This document shows positions 39,610 to 52,500 of a stretch of 64,000 bases of DNA, one piece after another. The number at the start of each line of letters is the position of its first letter. Within the stretch, counting starts at the first letter, position 1. The stretch spans positions 3,968,001 through 4,032,000 of the forward strand of contig OX465598.1 in assembly GCA_950022295.1 (NCBI GenBank), given 5' to 3'. The translations under genes and the position numbers were made by a program. Source of the stretch: Bromus sterilis. Taxonomy: Eukaryota > Streptophyta > Magnoliopsida > Poales > Poaceae. The notes under the pieces are model-generated. The model had not been told where the DNA came from and ran no database searches. It saw only the letters and a list, made by a program, of their open reading frames with translations.

Positions 39610-41411
39610 GGGCATCTTCAATACATGATGTAGATGTATAAATAATTAACTTTTGCATCTTCGAGGCTCAAAATCGATGCTCCAACAGATGATATAGATG
39701 TATAAATTTTTACATCACCACCTCCAAGTGTTGTATAATATACCACTTGGTGATGCAAATATACATCACCACATACAACCGTTGTATATTGGTCAGTTGT
39801 GTGCCAACCTTTAACCATCACTTCCACTCTCTTCCGCACGACCGCTCGCCACTCGATTTTCTCCTGCCCGCCTCCCGCCCGCCTGCCGGCGCCGCCATGG
39901 CCGATGGCGACGACCCCGCCGCCTTCTTTGACACCACCGCCACCCCCCTCAACCACCTCGTCGTGGTCGCAGCCTCCCACCTCCAACGCGGCCGCATTCG
40001 CCGCCATGCCGTCGCTGCGGCAGCATGCTGCTCGACAATTCGCCGCACCACGGCCGGTCACCGTCGGAACGAAGGCCGGGGAGAAGAAGGTTGTCAGCAA
40101 GGCTCGGGTGGCGGCGGTGCCATGGCCGAGACGGAAGGTTGGTCGTAAAAAATCCCCAAACCAGCATCCACCGTCGTGCAACTAGATGACGACCGTTCCG
40201 TCCTCTAGTAGCGTGGCTGCCTGTCATCCACCGCCGCCGCAGCCGCCGACAGAAGAAGAAGTTTCGACGTCGACGGACGCATTCAAGGTGTTTGATGAAA
40301 TGTCCGAGAGGTAAAAAAAATGCAATGTTCTTGTGCATTTTTTGTTGTTCTAATTGTTGTTGATTGTGCTTTGATAAAAGTTGAACCTGAAGAGAAGAGG
40401 GCGGCGGCCGAGGAGAGAAAAGTTGAACTTGAAGAGAAGAAGGCGGCGGTTGATGAAATGAACAAAGTGGAAGAGAAGTCACCCAAGTATATGTTCAAGG
40501 ATACATCCACAGTAGATGCCAAGGAAAATGAGTTTGTCGAACTTTGTCGTGATGAAGCACCAACGAAGAAGAAAATACTCATGAGAAGCATGATGGGAGG
40601 AATGGGGGTGCCATGGGAGGAATGGCAGGAGGAATGAGAGGAGGAATGGGTGGCATGGTAGGAGGAATGGGAGGGTACATGAACATGATGGGTGGTGCCA
40701 TGAATGGTGCATTTGGTGCAAACATGATGAATATGATGGGTGGCACCATGGATGGTGGCATGGGAGGTGGCTTCGGCGGTAACATGATGGGTGGCATGGG
40801 AGGTGCTTCGGCAGTAACATGATGGGTGGCAAGGGAGGTGGTTCGGTGGCAACATGATGGGTGGCATGGGAGGTGGCTTCGGCGGGAACATGACGGGTGG
40901 CACCATGGGAGGTGGCTTCGGTGGCAACATGAGCAATGATGGTGCTTCCGATGGAATTCAAGGCAACGAAACTACAACGGATAAAAATGTTGACAAAGAT
41001 GGCGTTGAAGACAAAGAGACCACCGTGAAGATGAAAACGTCCACAAAGATGGCATTGATGAGTGTTGTCTATGTGCATTTTCATTTGTTGGACCAAGAAG
41101 ATCGTTTGATTTTTGTTGTTGTTGCAATTAAAACTATGATCGATGTTGCACTTTTGGTACTTTTTATAAGAATTTGAGTTGCAAATGTGGCCGGCAGTCG
41201 ACCAACAGTAACACAGCAGCAGCACGGCAGCCAACCGGTTTTGCATCTTCATTTTACATCATCTATTGGAGTTGCATTTTTACATCTCCGTTTTACATCA
41301 TATGTTGGAGTTGGCTCTTTTTTAGAGATGCAAAACACACTTTTTAATGTTGTAAATTATACAACACCTAATTTTACATCTTCAAATATACATCATCTAT
41401 TGGAGATGCTT
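39610..41411 (+). mobile_element. PIF/Harbinger-like element, 1.8 kb
   Basis: Starts GGGCATCTTCAATACATGATG and ends CATCATCTATTGGAGATGCTT; the ends are inverted repeats at about 19 of 21 positions. TAA flanks both ends (39607-39609 and 41412-41414), matching the TWA target site of PIF/Harbinger. It has no transposase but carries the ORF-1-like remnant described next. A second pair of ATCATCTRTTGGAG-type motifs lies inside each end. Confidence 0.75.
39897..41177 (+). pseudogene. Harbinger accessory protein remnant (NAM-associated C-terminal type), Gly/Met-rich tail
   Basis: ATG 39897 opens MADGDDPAAFF. Later, VEPEEKRAAAEERKVELEEK and MFKDTSTVDAKENEFVELCR match the helical C-terminal domain seen in plant Harbinger-linked proteins (often named GST T3-like or NAM-associated). 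A likely intron lies at about 40311-40380. After a frame change near 40600 comes a Gly/Met-rich tail (MGGM, GGFGGNMMGG repeats) to about 40945, broken again at about 40820. Minus-strand Pro/His-rich frames over this tail are shadows. Confidence 0.5.
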
Positions 41412-41562
41412 TAATGGGTTATATGTAAATCATCCAATGGGAGATGAGAAAATAAATACGTTTACTCTCTATTCTACCTTAAAGCTTGTGTAAAAGGTTT
41501 AATACATGACACATCATCATTGTATCAAGATGGAAAATTTACCAATACATATTTTACAACTA

Positions 41563-41719
41563 CTCCCTCCTTCACAGTTCATAGGGCATTCACGTACCTC
41601 TAGATCGTTAATTTAACTTTAGATATCATATTTTCAAATGATATAAGTTTTATAATATATATGTCATGTTATGTTGATTAAATTGACGACCTAAAAAGTA
41701 AAAACTGTGAAGGATTGAG
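41563..41719. mobile_element. Stowaway MITE
   Basis: Starts CTCCCTCCTTCACAGTTCAT and ends AAAAACTGTGAAGGATTGAG with TA at 41561-41562 and 41720-41721; the interior is AT-rich. Confidence 0.8.
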
Positions 41720-42591
41720 TATTGAAGATGGCCTGACAGACCATGTGTGTCCGAGATAAAACACTCCACGTCTGTCCCGTTGTGTACTACTCTCTCCGGT
41801 GTAAAAATAAAAGCGTGCATACTCACTGATGCAATCATACCAATACAACATAAAGCCCACCAATCATGTTAGTGCCTATCCACTCGTCTTGATTTGTGAT
41901 TGGTCCAACGATGGTGTGAGCGCGCGATGCAGCACTCCTTGGCGCATTGCATTGCCGTTAAACCAGGCCCTTGGTCCCTGCCTGCTCTATATATTGTACT
42001 CCACGTAGTACAGTACTTTGCAGAGATGTTTACCTAGTATGGTTATACTAGTACTGGCCATAGCTTTATCTATAGAAATTTACAGCGTTGAACCGGGTGC
42101 AGCACGCTAGCTCGCACTACTTACTTGGCATGCACCGGAGGCGCTGCATGCAGTGCCGACCTTGGCCCTGCTGTTTCTTTCCCGGCCCCCGTCTATTGTA
42201 TTGATACTTTGCACAAAGGTTTAACAATATGCCCGTATTATACTGCCCGTATATTCCCCGGTGTACTGTGCTTTTGTTTGTTGATAGGTTACCAAAGTTT
42301 ACCGCTTGGTCCCCGGTGTACTGTGCTTTCGGGGAAGATTTAACTATGTTGCTAGTATCTTATGGTTACATTGGTACTGGCCGGTCACAACAGAGAGAAA
42401 TTAAGGAGCAGTAGATCCAGGCACCATACTTTAACCTGGTTGGGCAGGGAATGAGATGCACTGTTAATAATTGTACTAAGACCAAACCAGATCTGACCAA
42501 GACTGGCGTTAAAACCACCATTGGAGGGTTTTGCTGGGAGACTATACCGGGGCTCACTAGTAAACAGAGCACACTCCAGGAGAGAGGATCA
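41720..42591 (+). promoter_or_regulatory. Promoter/5' region of the BLE2-like gene
   Basis: A TATA-like TATATAT at 41988-41994 is followed by a 600-bp stretch without clear coding. Two near copies of CCCCGGTGTACTGTGCTTT (about 42257 and 42311) and two of a TACTGGCC block (42052, 42373) show small local duplications. The transcript start is not known. Confidence 0.35.
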
Positions 42592-45500
42592 ATGAGAGCA
42601 GAGAAATGGCTCAACGCATTTGTGCGCTTCATTGCCTTGCTAGAGCGGATGGGTAATGCCCTCGGCACCCTAGCATTCATCTGGGGGACAGTCGTGGTGC
42701 TCGGCGGCTTCTCCGTGTACCTGTGCGGCGATTTCTGGGTCGCCACCGTGATAGTCTTCATCGAGGGTTTCAGGTACATATGCCTTCTAATTTCTTAGTA
42801 ATGGTTAGAACTAATTATCCTTCAGCAAAACAACATTCTTCTTCTTCTTCTTCTTCTTCTTCTTCTTCTTCTTCTTCTTCTTCTTCCTAATGTAGAACTG
42901 TAGGCCACTAGTTTCAAATCATATAATGGGCTTTTCTACTAGTGATTGGTGAAATACAACGAGCTCTAATCTATCATTTGAATATGTTGAATTTCCAACA
43001 TTGTTTTTGAGTAAGCCAATTAAACTGTCAATATATCCCAAACATATTATGCAAATATCTTGGAATTTTTTTCATACCAAAAGGCGGTACAGATATTAAT
43101 GATTTTTTGAAAAACCTTTGCATTCTGAATAAAAAATATTAATGAGCAACTAAAACTATCAATATTAACAGTCTTAACTTGCAAGACGATATGACTGTTG
43201 TTTTTGCCATGTGTGCACTTATAAGCGAAACTCAACGGTGAGGAATCATCTAAACAGAGACAAATGATGGATTAAAGTTAATTGCAACGGATTACACTGA
43301 TATGTGATATTTCATGCATCAAATCCAAATAGTAAATCTTATGTGCAAAATTGATCTCAATAGTTGATGGTTTGTGCGATTTTCTCATCCAGCATGTTAT
43401 AGGGGATCCTCTTTATCTCATTGCTCCAAGACATATACGAATGGGAAAATAATAGCCAGACACACGATTAAAGGATGTATAACCCAAAAATACAAATGTG
43501 GGGTATATGTATACTAATAATCTATACTCTATGGGAAACGATTAACAAATAAAATCAATCGCTTTACAATATGTCGGTGGAGAGGAGCTCGGTGGCAGGC
43601 TGGCACAGCTCGTTTGAGCTACATCCCATTCTGACATTGGGTCTAGATTATACTGTATTTATTTGTTGATAATCCCACCAAGCGTGTGTTCCCATTTTGT
43701 TCAAACTAAACCCCAATATGCTCAACACATGATATTAGTACTACATTGGTTGCCTTTCGTGTTTAGGTTCTCTTGTTTTCCATCGCTGTATATGACTTAC
43801 GGGCATTTGTGACAAGTTTACTATGCGCGCGTACATATGCAGGGAGTTTAGTCGGCAAGTAAGGTCTGATGACCGATTATTATTCAAGACTACCGGAGGC
43901 ATCAAGCTCAAAACGGTGGAGCTAGGCAGTGGATCTCTGTATTATATAAACACAGCGATAATTGCGCGTTGCCTATGGGACCTTATGGATTTCTACATCG
44001 TTCACAAAATCTTGCCGGATCCAGACCTGTTTGGGGGTGATTTTTCTATGTATACGTCACTACTGCTACTGCTGATAATACCCAATCTGGGGTTTTACAC
44101 ACTTACTGGATACATCAGCAGCAAGAAAAGCCACATACTGTTGCAACTTTCCCCAGCAGTTTGTCTCCTAATAACTGGGTTTTCAGTCTGCTATTCATCA
44201 GAAGGAAAATGCCACTTCGAATGGGCGGATTACTCACTTATTCCTCTATGGTTCGGCATCTACATTTTAGCAATGTTTGGATCACCAGGAGATAATTGTC
44301 CGTTTCACAAAAAAGTTAAAGTAGCGGCCCAAGTATCGCGTGCCATATTACTCTTGGTAGCAAGTTCTGGAGCATCGAACTGGTATCAATGTCTTGGCTT
44401 ATTACTAGTGCTAAGCCCATTGGTGTCTGGCAACCTACAAACTCCAATTTCTATGGCGCAGATCATGCTCTCGTGGTCATGGCTTTTCCTGCACAAGACT
44501 GAAGTTCAAGATACCCAAAACAAAAACGTCAAGCCAGCCGTGAAGATCTTGTACGTAATGGTGATGTGCCAAGGAATGCTATATTTCTTGGCCTGCATAT
44601 TGGATTCATTTTCTTGCTTGCTCCGGAGGTCACTGGCCCTTGGTTGTGGACTCGTAGATAAGTTGGGGATGGAATCAATTGATCTCTATTATGAACAAGC
44701 ATATGACACCTTCTTGCAAGAAAGTGTGTTTGATACTACAATGAAGGTGTGCCTTCTCAAGTTTGTTGTGGACTGCCTGAACCCCCACTGCTCACGTGAC
44801 AGGAAACGTGCTGCCCTCCGAATCTTGGACTCCTTACTGCAGAAGAACAAGTCCTCCAGCTCCAACGAAGCAAAACTTGTCCATGTAATCACCAATTCCA
44901 CTAAGGCAATGACCACCCTTATCAGCATGCTAGGTTGGAGAGCTAAGGAAGATGCAGATATTAGGCTATTCGCCGCAAAGGTTACCGCTCATCTTGCTCC
45001 GTATGTACAGATAGTCGGGATGCCTGGAGCCATGCACAAGGTATCTTCACTTCTTGATGCCCAAGATCATTTGATTGCACAAGACATTTCAGCCCACATA
45101 GTGAATGGCAATGGTTCAAGTAGTTCGCCGTTGGACATTGAGGGAGGGATCGCTGCACCAGTACGAGGTTGCTCTCTGATTTACAAATTCTTTCTTCTTT
45201 TTTTTTGAAAATACAAATTCTTTCTTCTTCTATTGGTAGGGATTCGCAGATTTTTGCGGCACCTCAAGAAACTACAGTCACTCCCACACAAGGGCTCGAA
45301 AGATATGGACTCACTCCCTGCACTTGGCATGCAAATCCTTGAAGGACTTGCCCATGATCTCCAAAACTGTGAAGAAATTAGCAGGACTACAGAGATCTTC
45401 CCAAAGATCATACGGTTCATAAGTTGCATACATGACACACCAGCAGTGCAGCAGAAAGTGATCGCCACTTCATCGCTGAGATTGATTGAAAAGCTTGCAA

Positions 45501-47120
45501 GTGTGGAGGGGAAAGTTGGCATAACAATCCGGCACGAGCTTTCTGAAAATCATTTCCTGATTGGCAATCTCGTCGAGATCTTGGAGCTAGAGGGCAGACC
45601 CAACTGCCATGAACAGTTGAAGCTGGCGATAGATATCATTGGCAAGATCTCCATGGATAAGAAAACAAGGCAGAAGATTGGGAAAATCCAAGTCATCATT
45701 GAAAAGCTGGTGCAAGAGTTCGTCGGGGAAGACGAATCGTCCAAACCATTGCAAGCAGAGGCCGGGGAATCACTCGCGATGCTAGCAATCGAGAGCCCTG
45801 ACAACTGCACTGCTATGTTGGATAAATCGAGTTACGAACTGATCGGGGATCTCGCAGGCAAACTTCAGCGTGGTCGGCATGTATACCCAGCGGCGGGTCT
45901 ACTTCAGAGTCTCTGCAAAAACTCCAGGCAATTGGTGTTGAGTCATCAAGGTGCAAACGATAGCCTGTCCTCTACCTTGACAGTGGTGAGTCCTCTTGAG
46001 TTCACTAGTAATTATTTTTTATTACATGTTTTTCCTTTTGGTTTTGCAACGTGTTTTTGCACTGTCATTCCTTACAAATAATTTGTGCTACCTCTGTAAC
46101 TTAATATAAGATGTTTTTTATACTATTGTAATATCAAAAAACTTCTTATATTATGATACAGAGGAAGTACCAGTTTGATTACAAGTTCACCTGCAAAAAA
46201 ATTGTTTAACTACAAGCAGTAGGCCTTTGGCTCATCAGAATAACAGCGGCCCACTGCTGGTTAAGCAACCTCTTTCTACCATTTTTGCCTTTTCACTTTG
46301 AGATACTACTAATGGCTCCCTCCTTAATCATATAAAAGGCATTATTGTCTTTTTACTCTTCGTTTAAGTTGATTTTTCTTAAGAAATCGAATCGTACATA
46401 TCCTATTTCAGGCTGAAGGCAGGCTGGGCTTTCTAATTTCATTGACTTTAGACATTTTATGCACTTCTAAGGTTTTTTCGGTGAAAAAACCCTAAAATAT
46501 TGGTCAACGTGATTCAATGTGTATAAGGTGTTCGAATTCATTTAAATTTTGCGTGGAGTATCATGGACATGCCACCTATTTACAAAGACTATCCTACCCT
46601 TTTTAATGAAGGGGTATAGATAGATCTGGTCCATTTATTTGTTTAAGGGGGGTGTACCGAAGAAAAAGTGAATTAATATTTACAGCACTTAATTTTAGAG
46701 TTTTCACCGTATATGCAGGTCCTAGGAGGAATAAAAGAGGCGGAGGGAAAGCAGATGGAGGCTCTAATCGGCCTGGCTTCAGAAATCTGCAGTGTAATGC
46801 CTGGAGTCATTGCTCCTGTTCTGGACTCATTTGCAGATGATGATGCATTTGTTGAGAAACTAGTGGCTGAAGTAGTCGCCCACAAGATACCAAGACCCGA
46901 TGAATGTCCAGATATGAGAAGGATGTTGGTTGAGCTCACGGTATCCATGGTGGATTCGTGCCCTCGCTATGCACTCATCTTCAGGGAACACGGGATGATG
47001 GAAGCCTTGTCCAAGGTGGAACAGTACATGTGTTTGTTGTTCTCATCTTCAGAGGAGGCCGGAAATCTGCCGGCCGCGGTGGCCAGAGCAAAGGCGCTTA
47101 TTGGCAGTGATTCGACGTAA
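42592..47120 (+). CDS. Membrane/armadillo-type protein, BLE2-like, four exons
   Basis: Exons 42592-42773, 43843-45167, 45240-45985 and 46719-47120 with GT/AG borders and matching phases give 884 residues. The N-terminal half has many hydrophobic helices (FIWGTVVVLGGFSVYL in exon 1; MYTSLLLLLIIPNLGFYTL, ILLLVASSGASNW and others in exon 2). The C-terminal half is helical and armadillo/HEAT-like (LIEKLASVEGKV, LAIDIIGKISMDKKTR, AGESLAMLAIES). This layout and the exon 1 motif GNALGTLAF match the grass family of rice BLE2, a brassinolide-enhanced multi-pass membrane protein (known from the family). The biochemical role is unknown. The chosen ATG begins MRAEKWLNAFV; 47 in-frame residues upstream do not look conserved. 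Confidence 0.75.
42836..42887 (+). repeat. (CTT)n microsatellite in intron 1 of the BLE2-like gene
   Basis: About 17 uninterrupted CTT units, 60 bp after the exon 1 donor. Likely length-polymorphic. Confidence 0.95.
46091..46167. mobile_element. Stowaway MITE in intron 3 of the BLE2-like gene
   Basis: CCTCTGTAACTTAATATAAG pairs with CTTATATTATGATACAGAGG at the other end, flanked by TA at 46089-46090 and 46168-46169. Confidence 0.75.
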
Positions 47121-48753
47121 GTGTCATATTGTTGGTGTTTGGTCAGTATCCGTCTACTGATGCATGTAGTCTAGGCTAACAAAGCAGATAGTAGCTATTC
47201 TCTTATGATCAATATGTACTTGTTGCCCCTCTGTGGCACGGACGAACTTTCAGTTATCTGTTTCCGTACTTACTTGTTGCCATGGATAGTACTCTTTATG
47301 TTTGGTTGCATCAATGATCATACATCCCATACTCAGAGCGCTTTCATTAGAGGAAGATCGATCGAGGACAATTTTCTGTATGTCAAATATGGCGAGTTAT
47401 TGGAATTCATTTTTTACTGTTTTTTATGGCGTACTGGCTCTCCTTCGCAGTGCATCACACAAGTGCTTCATTTGCTCTGCTGTGAAGCTCTGCTCCCTTA
47501 ACCTGTGTGCACTAAAGTTCTCATGTTTAACAGTTAAGTTGGTTAAGCAAAACCAAAGAGATTTTTTCATTATAAGTTTGGCTGCATAAAATGTGAGGGC
47601 ACAATACTAGAGCTGATCAACTGACAAGACGATGTCACATTTGACCACCTGCCTCTAGAGTTTCATGTCTTTTTGCCGTCTGAACCCTGTGTAGTGTGTA
47701 GTGTGTATTGGACTGATCAGTTACAAGTTCTGACAACAGAGCAAGGTTTCTGCTGAGCCGCTGGGAATATCCGCATCAAGGAAATAGATCTATTGGTATT
47801 GCTTTTACATCCACTATCTCAAGCAGGATTTCTTCACGTCGAGTGACCTATCTTACACATGGTGTGAGTGAGATGTGTGTTGAGCTGGTGACACTGGGGC
47901 AGGGACCTCACTAAAACAGTGTACTGAACGACTGATCATTTCAGGCTAATTCATGACTAACATCGATGGTGCAGCAGAGATTTGCAATCTGGGATTTGCT
48001 TAGGAAGAAGCCTGTCTGCCCATCTTCAGCCATCTTGATCTGTTCTGGTAGCTACGCAACTATAACTGGAATTTATTCCCTTGTTTCGATCGCTGTCCTT
48101 CCTCACCACAAATGTTGAAGATTGTGGGGAGCCTGGGCAGGCCAGGTTGCTCTGAACATTCATGTTCAGTATTTGAGTTTGCACACCAGAGCATGTACTT
48201 GCACTCATCCGAGCTTTAAACTAAAGAACACGACTCTTTCATAAGAAATGTGCACGAAGTGAGGGAGTGATGCTGGATCAGTACTCGTCTTCCTCTAATC
48301 CTCCTCTTGGCCACTTAGCATCTGAACCGAGGCAAAGTGCGTAAAAGAACCATGCAACCCACAAGACACGGCCTCCGGTTTACATGCTCTAGGCACTCAA
48401 CTCTGCATCACCCAACACAAAGTTGCTTCCTTTCTCTCTACCATCAAGACAGAATAAAAGTTCTTCCTTTCTGAACATTTTTTTAAAAAAAAGCATACAG
48501 AAAGTTTCTTCCAATTCCAAGAGCCATGGCACAATCGAGCACTACGAAGAAGAAATATGGGAGCTGTAACAATGGCATTACAATCAGAGCAGAGCATAGC
48601 AGGGAGCAGCGAGCTTGGAAAAAAGGGGTTGGTTAATCACATGACCGTCAAAAATTAGTGGCATGAATCTACAGAGACTAGCACAGAAACAAGCATCAGT
48701 TTGTAAAGATCATCCAAGTTGTACTACTGTCCTACAGATTTATTGTCGGACAA
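47121..48753. other. Convergent intergenic/3' region
   Basis: 3' flanks of the BLE2-like gene (left) and of the receptor kinase (right, minus strand). No other gene, terminal repeat or coding similarity recognised. Confidence 0.5.
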
Positions 48754-51700
48754 TCAGTAAGGAATTTCAACGGCGGAGGCCGAGGAGGGCGCCGGGATCC
48801 TGTCGAGCAGCGCGGCGGCGTCCCGCATGGCGGGCCGCTTGCCGGGCGCCATGGCGCAGCAGGCGAAGGCGAGGCGGAAGCAGCCGAGCAGCGCGTCCTC
48901 GCCGTTCCCGTCCACGGCCTCGCAGCGGAGCGTGGGGTCGGCCATCCGCAGCACGCGGCCGCGCTGGTCCTCGCCGGCGGCCACGGCGCCGGCGTGCCAC
49001 TGGCAGAGCTCCACCTCCGAGTAGACGCGCCCGGAGAGCAGCTCCAGGAGCACCATGCCGAAGGAGTAGACGTCCCACTTGGCGTTGGGCCGCAGGCTCT
49101 TGAGGCACTCCGGCGCCTGGTACGGCGGGGCGGCCGCCGACGCGCACGACGGGCTCGCCCCGGCCCCCGCGCCGCCGCCCGGCATCTGGGACAGGTCCGG
49201 CAGGCTGCTGGTGGAGTGCATGGAGCGCTTGCTCCCGAACAGCCGCGCCGACGCGCCCCCGCCCGCACGGTTGGCCGCCGCCTCGCCGGACACCAGGCGG
49301 TCCAGCCCCAGGTCGCCGATCAGCGGCTCCATGTCGGCGCCGAGCAGGATGTTGCTGGGCTTCACGTTGCCGTGCACCCCCTTCTTGTCGTGGATGAATG
49401 CCAGCCCCCTCGCCACCCCCCTCGCGATCCGCAGCCTCGCCTCCAGGTTCAGGTGTATCGGCGACGACGCGCCAAACCTCCCTGCAACCATCACCACAAT
49501 TCATCAATCAAATCAACATCAAATTCAAAAAATTCAAAAAACTTGCTTCAAACACATGAGCAGAGCAAGAGTACTACAGGTTAGTCATCAAGTTTGAAAA
49601 AATAAAAGTGTACTGTTAGTAACAATCAAGAAAGAGTTACTGCCTAAAAGTGGCAACTGATTTTGGGCCATTAGTGCCAAATTATGATGAATTACGACCG
49701 TTGTGCAGTGCCAAATTATGATGAATTATGACCGTAGTACTGCCAATTTGTGCATTGAAGGAGTACTATGGCTAAAGGCTCCACCTTTGGCAAGGACGGA
49801 CCAAATTTGCGGCCTGAATTATTTAGCAAATGGATCATGCAGTTGACGTACACCGTGCTAGTACTCACTAGTACTACTACTACAAGCAGTTGACCAAATT
49901 TCAACAGGATAATGCAGCTAACAAAATTCATGGAAATTTAGTTTGCAACAATGGAAATTCATCAAAATCATCAGCAAAATAGATAAAAAAGCTTTGTAGC
50001 CATGGAGTCAGTCGAGCAGGACTTACTGGTGAAGGCGATGTTGGCGAGGCTGCCGTTGGCGGCGTAGTCATGGATGAGGAGCTTCTCATCGGCGCCCCAG
50101 TAGAAGCCACGGAGCCGGAGGATGTTGGGGTGCCGGAACCGGGCCACGGCGCGCACCTGCGCCTCGAAGTCCTTGAGCTTGTCGGCGCCGCCGCTCTCGC
50201 CGATGCGCCGGACGGCCAGCGCGGTGCCGTCGGCGAGCACAGCCTTGTACACGATGCTCGACCCGGTGGCGCCGAGGATGTAGGCCGACGCCTTGAGCAG
50301 CGTCTCCATCTCCAGCTCGCCGTCGCCGCCGTCCACCGTCACCAGCGTCGCCGGCGCGGGGGGCGGCTGCTGCCGCTCCTGCTTGTTCTTGCTGTGGTGC
50401 TGCGGGGTGCCCCAGCCGATGAAGCTCCCGGCTCTCTTCTTGGGGTCCTCGCCGCCGCCGTCGTCCGACGCTGCGTCAGACGAGGACGCCGAGCACTCCG
50501 AGCTGTCCGAGCCGTTGTCCTTGCCGCCGCCAATGCAGCATCCCCTCGACGTGGCCGGTCTGTCGTCTTTGGCTCCGGCGATGATTACTGCCTTCACTCC
50601 GCCGTCGATGCCCTTGTTTTGCCGCGCCGTCGGGTTTTCCTCCCGCCGCTCCCGCCTCTTCTTCCTGATGTGGTAGACGTACATGAAGAGCATGAAGAGG
50701 AGCCCGACGCCGGCGAGGTCGCCGCCCACGATGGCGAGGATCGCCAGAGGGTGGAGCCTCCCTTGCCCGCCCCGCGGGGCCTGAGCCTCGGGAGAACCCG
50801 GCGGAGCATGGGCGGCGCTCTTGGGAATGGCGGCGAACGCCGGCGGCGAGTCGGTGGTGTTGGGCGGGTTGGAGAGCGACGACGGAATGGAGCACGCGTG
50901 CTTCAGCGGCGGGCCGCACATCCCCGGGTTGCCCTCGTACGCCGACGCCGGCTGCGCGGCGAGGGGACCGTCCGGCGGGACCGCGCCGGTGAAGTTATTG
51001 TTGGAGAGATCCACGGTCGTGTTGTCCGGCACGACGTCGGACAGCCCGGCGGGGAGCGCGCCGGCGAGGCTGTTGGAGGACACGTTGAGGAACCTGAGCC
51101 TGGACCCTCCAAAGTCCGCCGGGATTCCGCCCCTGAAGTAGTTGCTGCTCAAATCCACGACCTCCAGCCCGCCGAGCCCGCCGGCGGGGAGCTCCCCGGC
51201 GAGGTAGTTGTTGGCGAGTCCCAGCACGGCGAGCCCGGGCGCCCTGAGGAGCGCGGCGGGGAGCCAGCCGGCGAGCGCGTTGTCGGAGAGGTTAACCTCC
51301 TGGAGCCCCCGCGCGTAGGACGCGTCGGGTAGCGCGCCGGAGAGGCCGTTGCCGGCGAGCGAGAGCACGCGGAGCTCGGTGGCGTTGAGCAGCAGCGCGG
51401 CGGGGAGGGTGCCGTTGAGGGCGTTCCCGGAGAGGTCGAGGTGGCGCAGGTGCTCGACGCGTGCCAGCTCCGCCGGCAGCGACCCGGAGAGCTGCGCGCC
51501 GGGGAGGACGAGGCCGATGACCCGCTGCACCGTCTCCGCCGCTGCCGCCGACGCGTTGATGCCGCCCAGCAGCGTGCCGTTGGCGCCGCGGGCGAGCGTG
51601 CTGAAGTTCCCGTTGGCGCTGCCGTTGCCGTTGCGGTCGGCGAGGGAGGTGAGGTTGAGCCGGGTGGAGGCCTGCTGCTGCTGCGGGAAGGCGTTGCAGA

Positions 51701-51944
51701 GGACGCCGTTCCAGGCGCAGGGGGAGTCGTCGGAGTAGGTCCAGCCGGAGAGCGCGCCGCGCGGGTCCGCGGTGACCGCGCGGCGGAAGGCCATGAGCAG
51801 CTCCCCGTCCGCGTCCAGCCCGGTCGCCCCGCGGCCACACAGCGCTAACACCGCCAGCACTAAGCCGTACTTCACCACCTCAGGAAAAGCTCCCGCGCCG
51901 CCGCCGCGGCGCCTCCTCCGCTCCTCCATTGCCGCGCTAACCAA
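48754..51944 (-). CDS. LRR receptor-like kinase with degenerate catalytic site
   Basis: Exons 50027-51944 and 48754-49481 (minus) join in phase to 881 residues. Signal peptide about 25-42; LRR N-terminal cap 44-84 (SPCAWNGVLC); about seven leucine-rich repeats 140-330; transmembrane segment about 400-426; Ser/Asp-rich juxtamembrane; kinase domain 545-875. The layout and ASAYILGATGSSIVYKAVL match the At4g37250/At2g23300/At5g67280 group. The VAxK lysine is Arg579, HRD is HGN (676-678) and DFG is DLG (696-698), so it is predicted to signal as a pseudokinase, as its relatives do. ATG 51944 is used; ATG 51929 is also possible. The very long frames on the opposite strand (e.g. 50070-51332) reflect high GC3. 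The 545-bp intron lies after the β-sheet lobe. Confidence 0.9.
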
Positions 51945-52500
51945 CTAATTACTCCCGCAGCACCGACAGATAAACGACATGGGAATGGCAAGGGAAGGAT
52001 GTGAGTGGGAGCAGCAAAGGAAAGGAAAGCAAAGCAGGGAGCAGGTTGGGTTGACCCGGCAGAGAGAGGCGGCGCGTGGAGTAGAGTGGGGAGGAGGAAG
52101 GAGGAGGAGGAGGAGGAGGTAGGGAGCAGCAGTGGGAGGTTGGCAATGGCATGTGAGAGGAGGCTGGGCAGAATAAAGAAGGGGAGGGTGAGGCGATGGA
52201 GTGGTGGGTGCGGATTTTTACTCGATCTAGCTACTGAAATGGGGAGGTTTTTGCTGGCTGCAGATTCGTTGTGGCCATGGCCCCCCTGGCCGAGGGTGGA
52301 AGAGGAAGAGGGAGGAAGCCGCGATAAAAATTCGAGTTTTGGGGGTTGCGAGGCGGAGCTACAGTGTGGACGTCGTTTTCGGGTGTGTATGTGACGTTGT
52401 AAGTACGTACGACGAGCATCCATCCATCGACGGCGTCTGATGCGCTGGCCCTGCTCGTAAAGAGCGACGTTCGTTCGTTCGGTCGCAACCAAATCGCAAG
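51945..52500 (-). promoter_or_regulatory. 5' region of the receptor kinase gene
   Basis: Minus-strand CT-rich leader (CCTCCTCCTCCTCC at about 52095-52120, CTCTTCCTCTTCC at about 52300). No clear TATA box; pyrimidine-rich leaders of this kind are common in plant 5' UTRs. Confidence 0.35.

Noticed and set aside
40283..41252. Pro/His-rich minus-strand frames of 217 and 257 codons
   Set aside because: Reverse of the Gly/Met-rich tail in the Harbinger-like element.
50070..51332. 420-codon open frame on the plus strand over the receptor kinase
   Set aside because: It is antisense to a well-supported LRR kinase exon; high GC at third codon positions removes stops from the opposite strand. No domain is seen.
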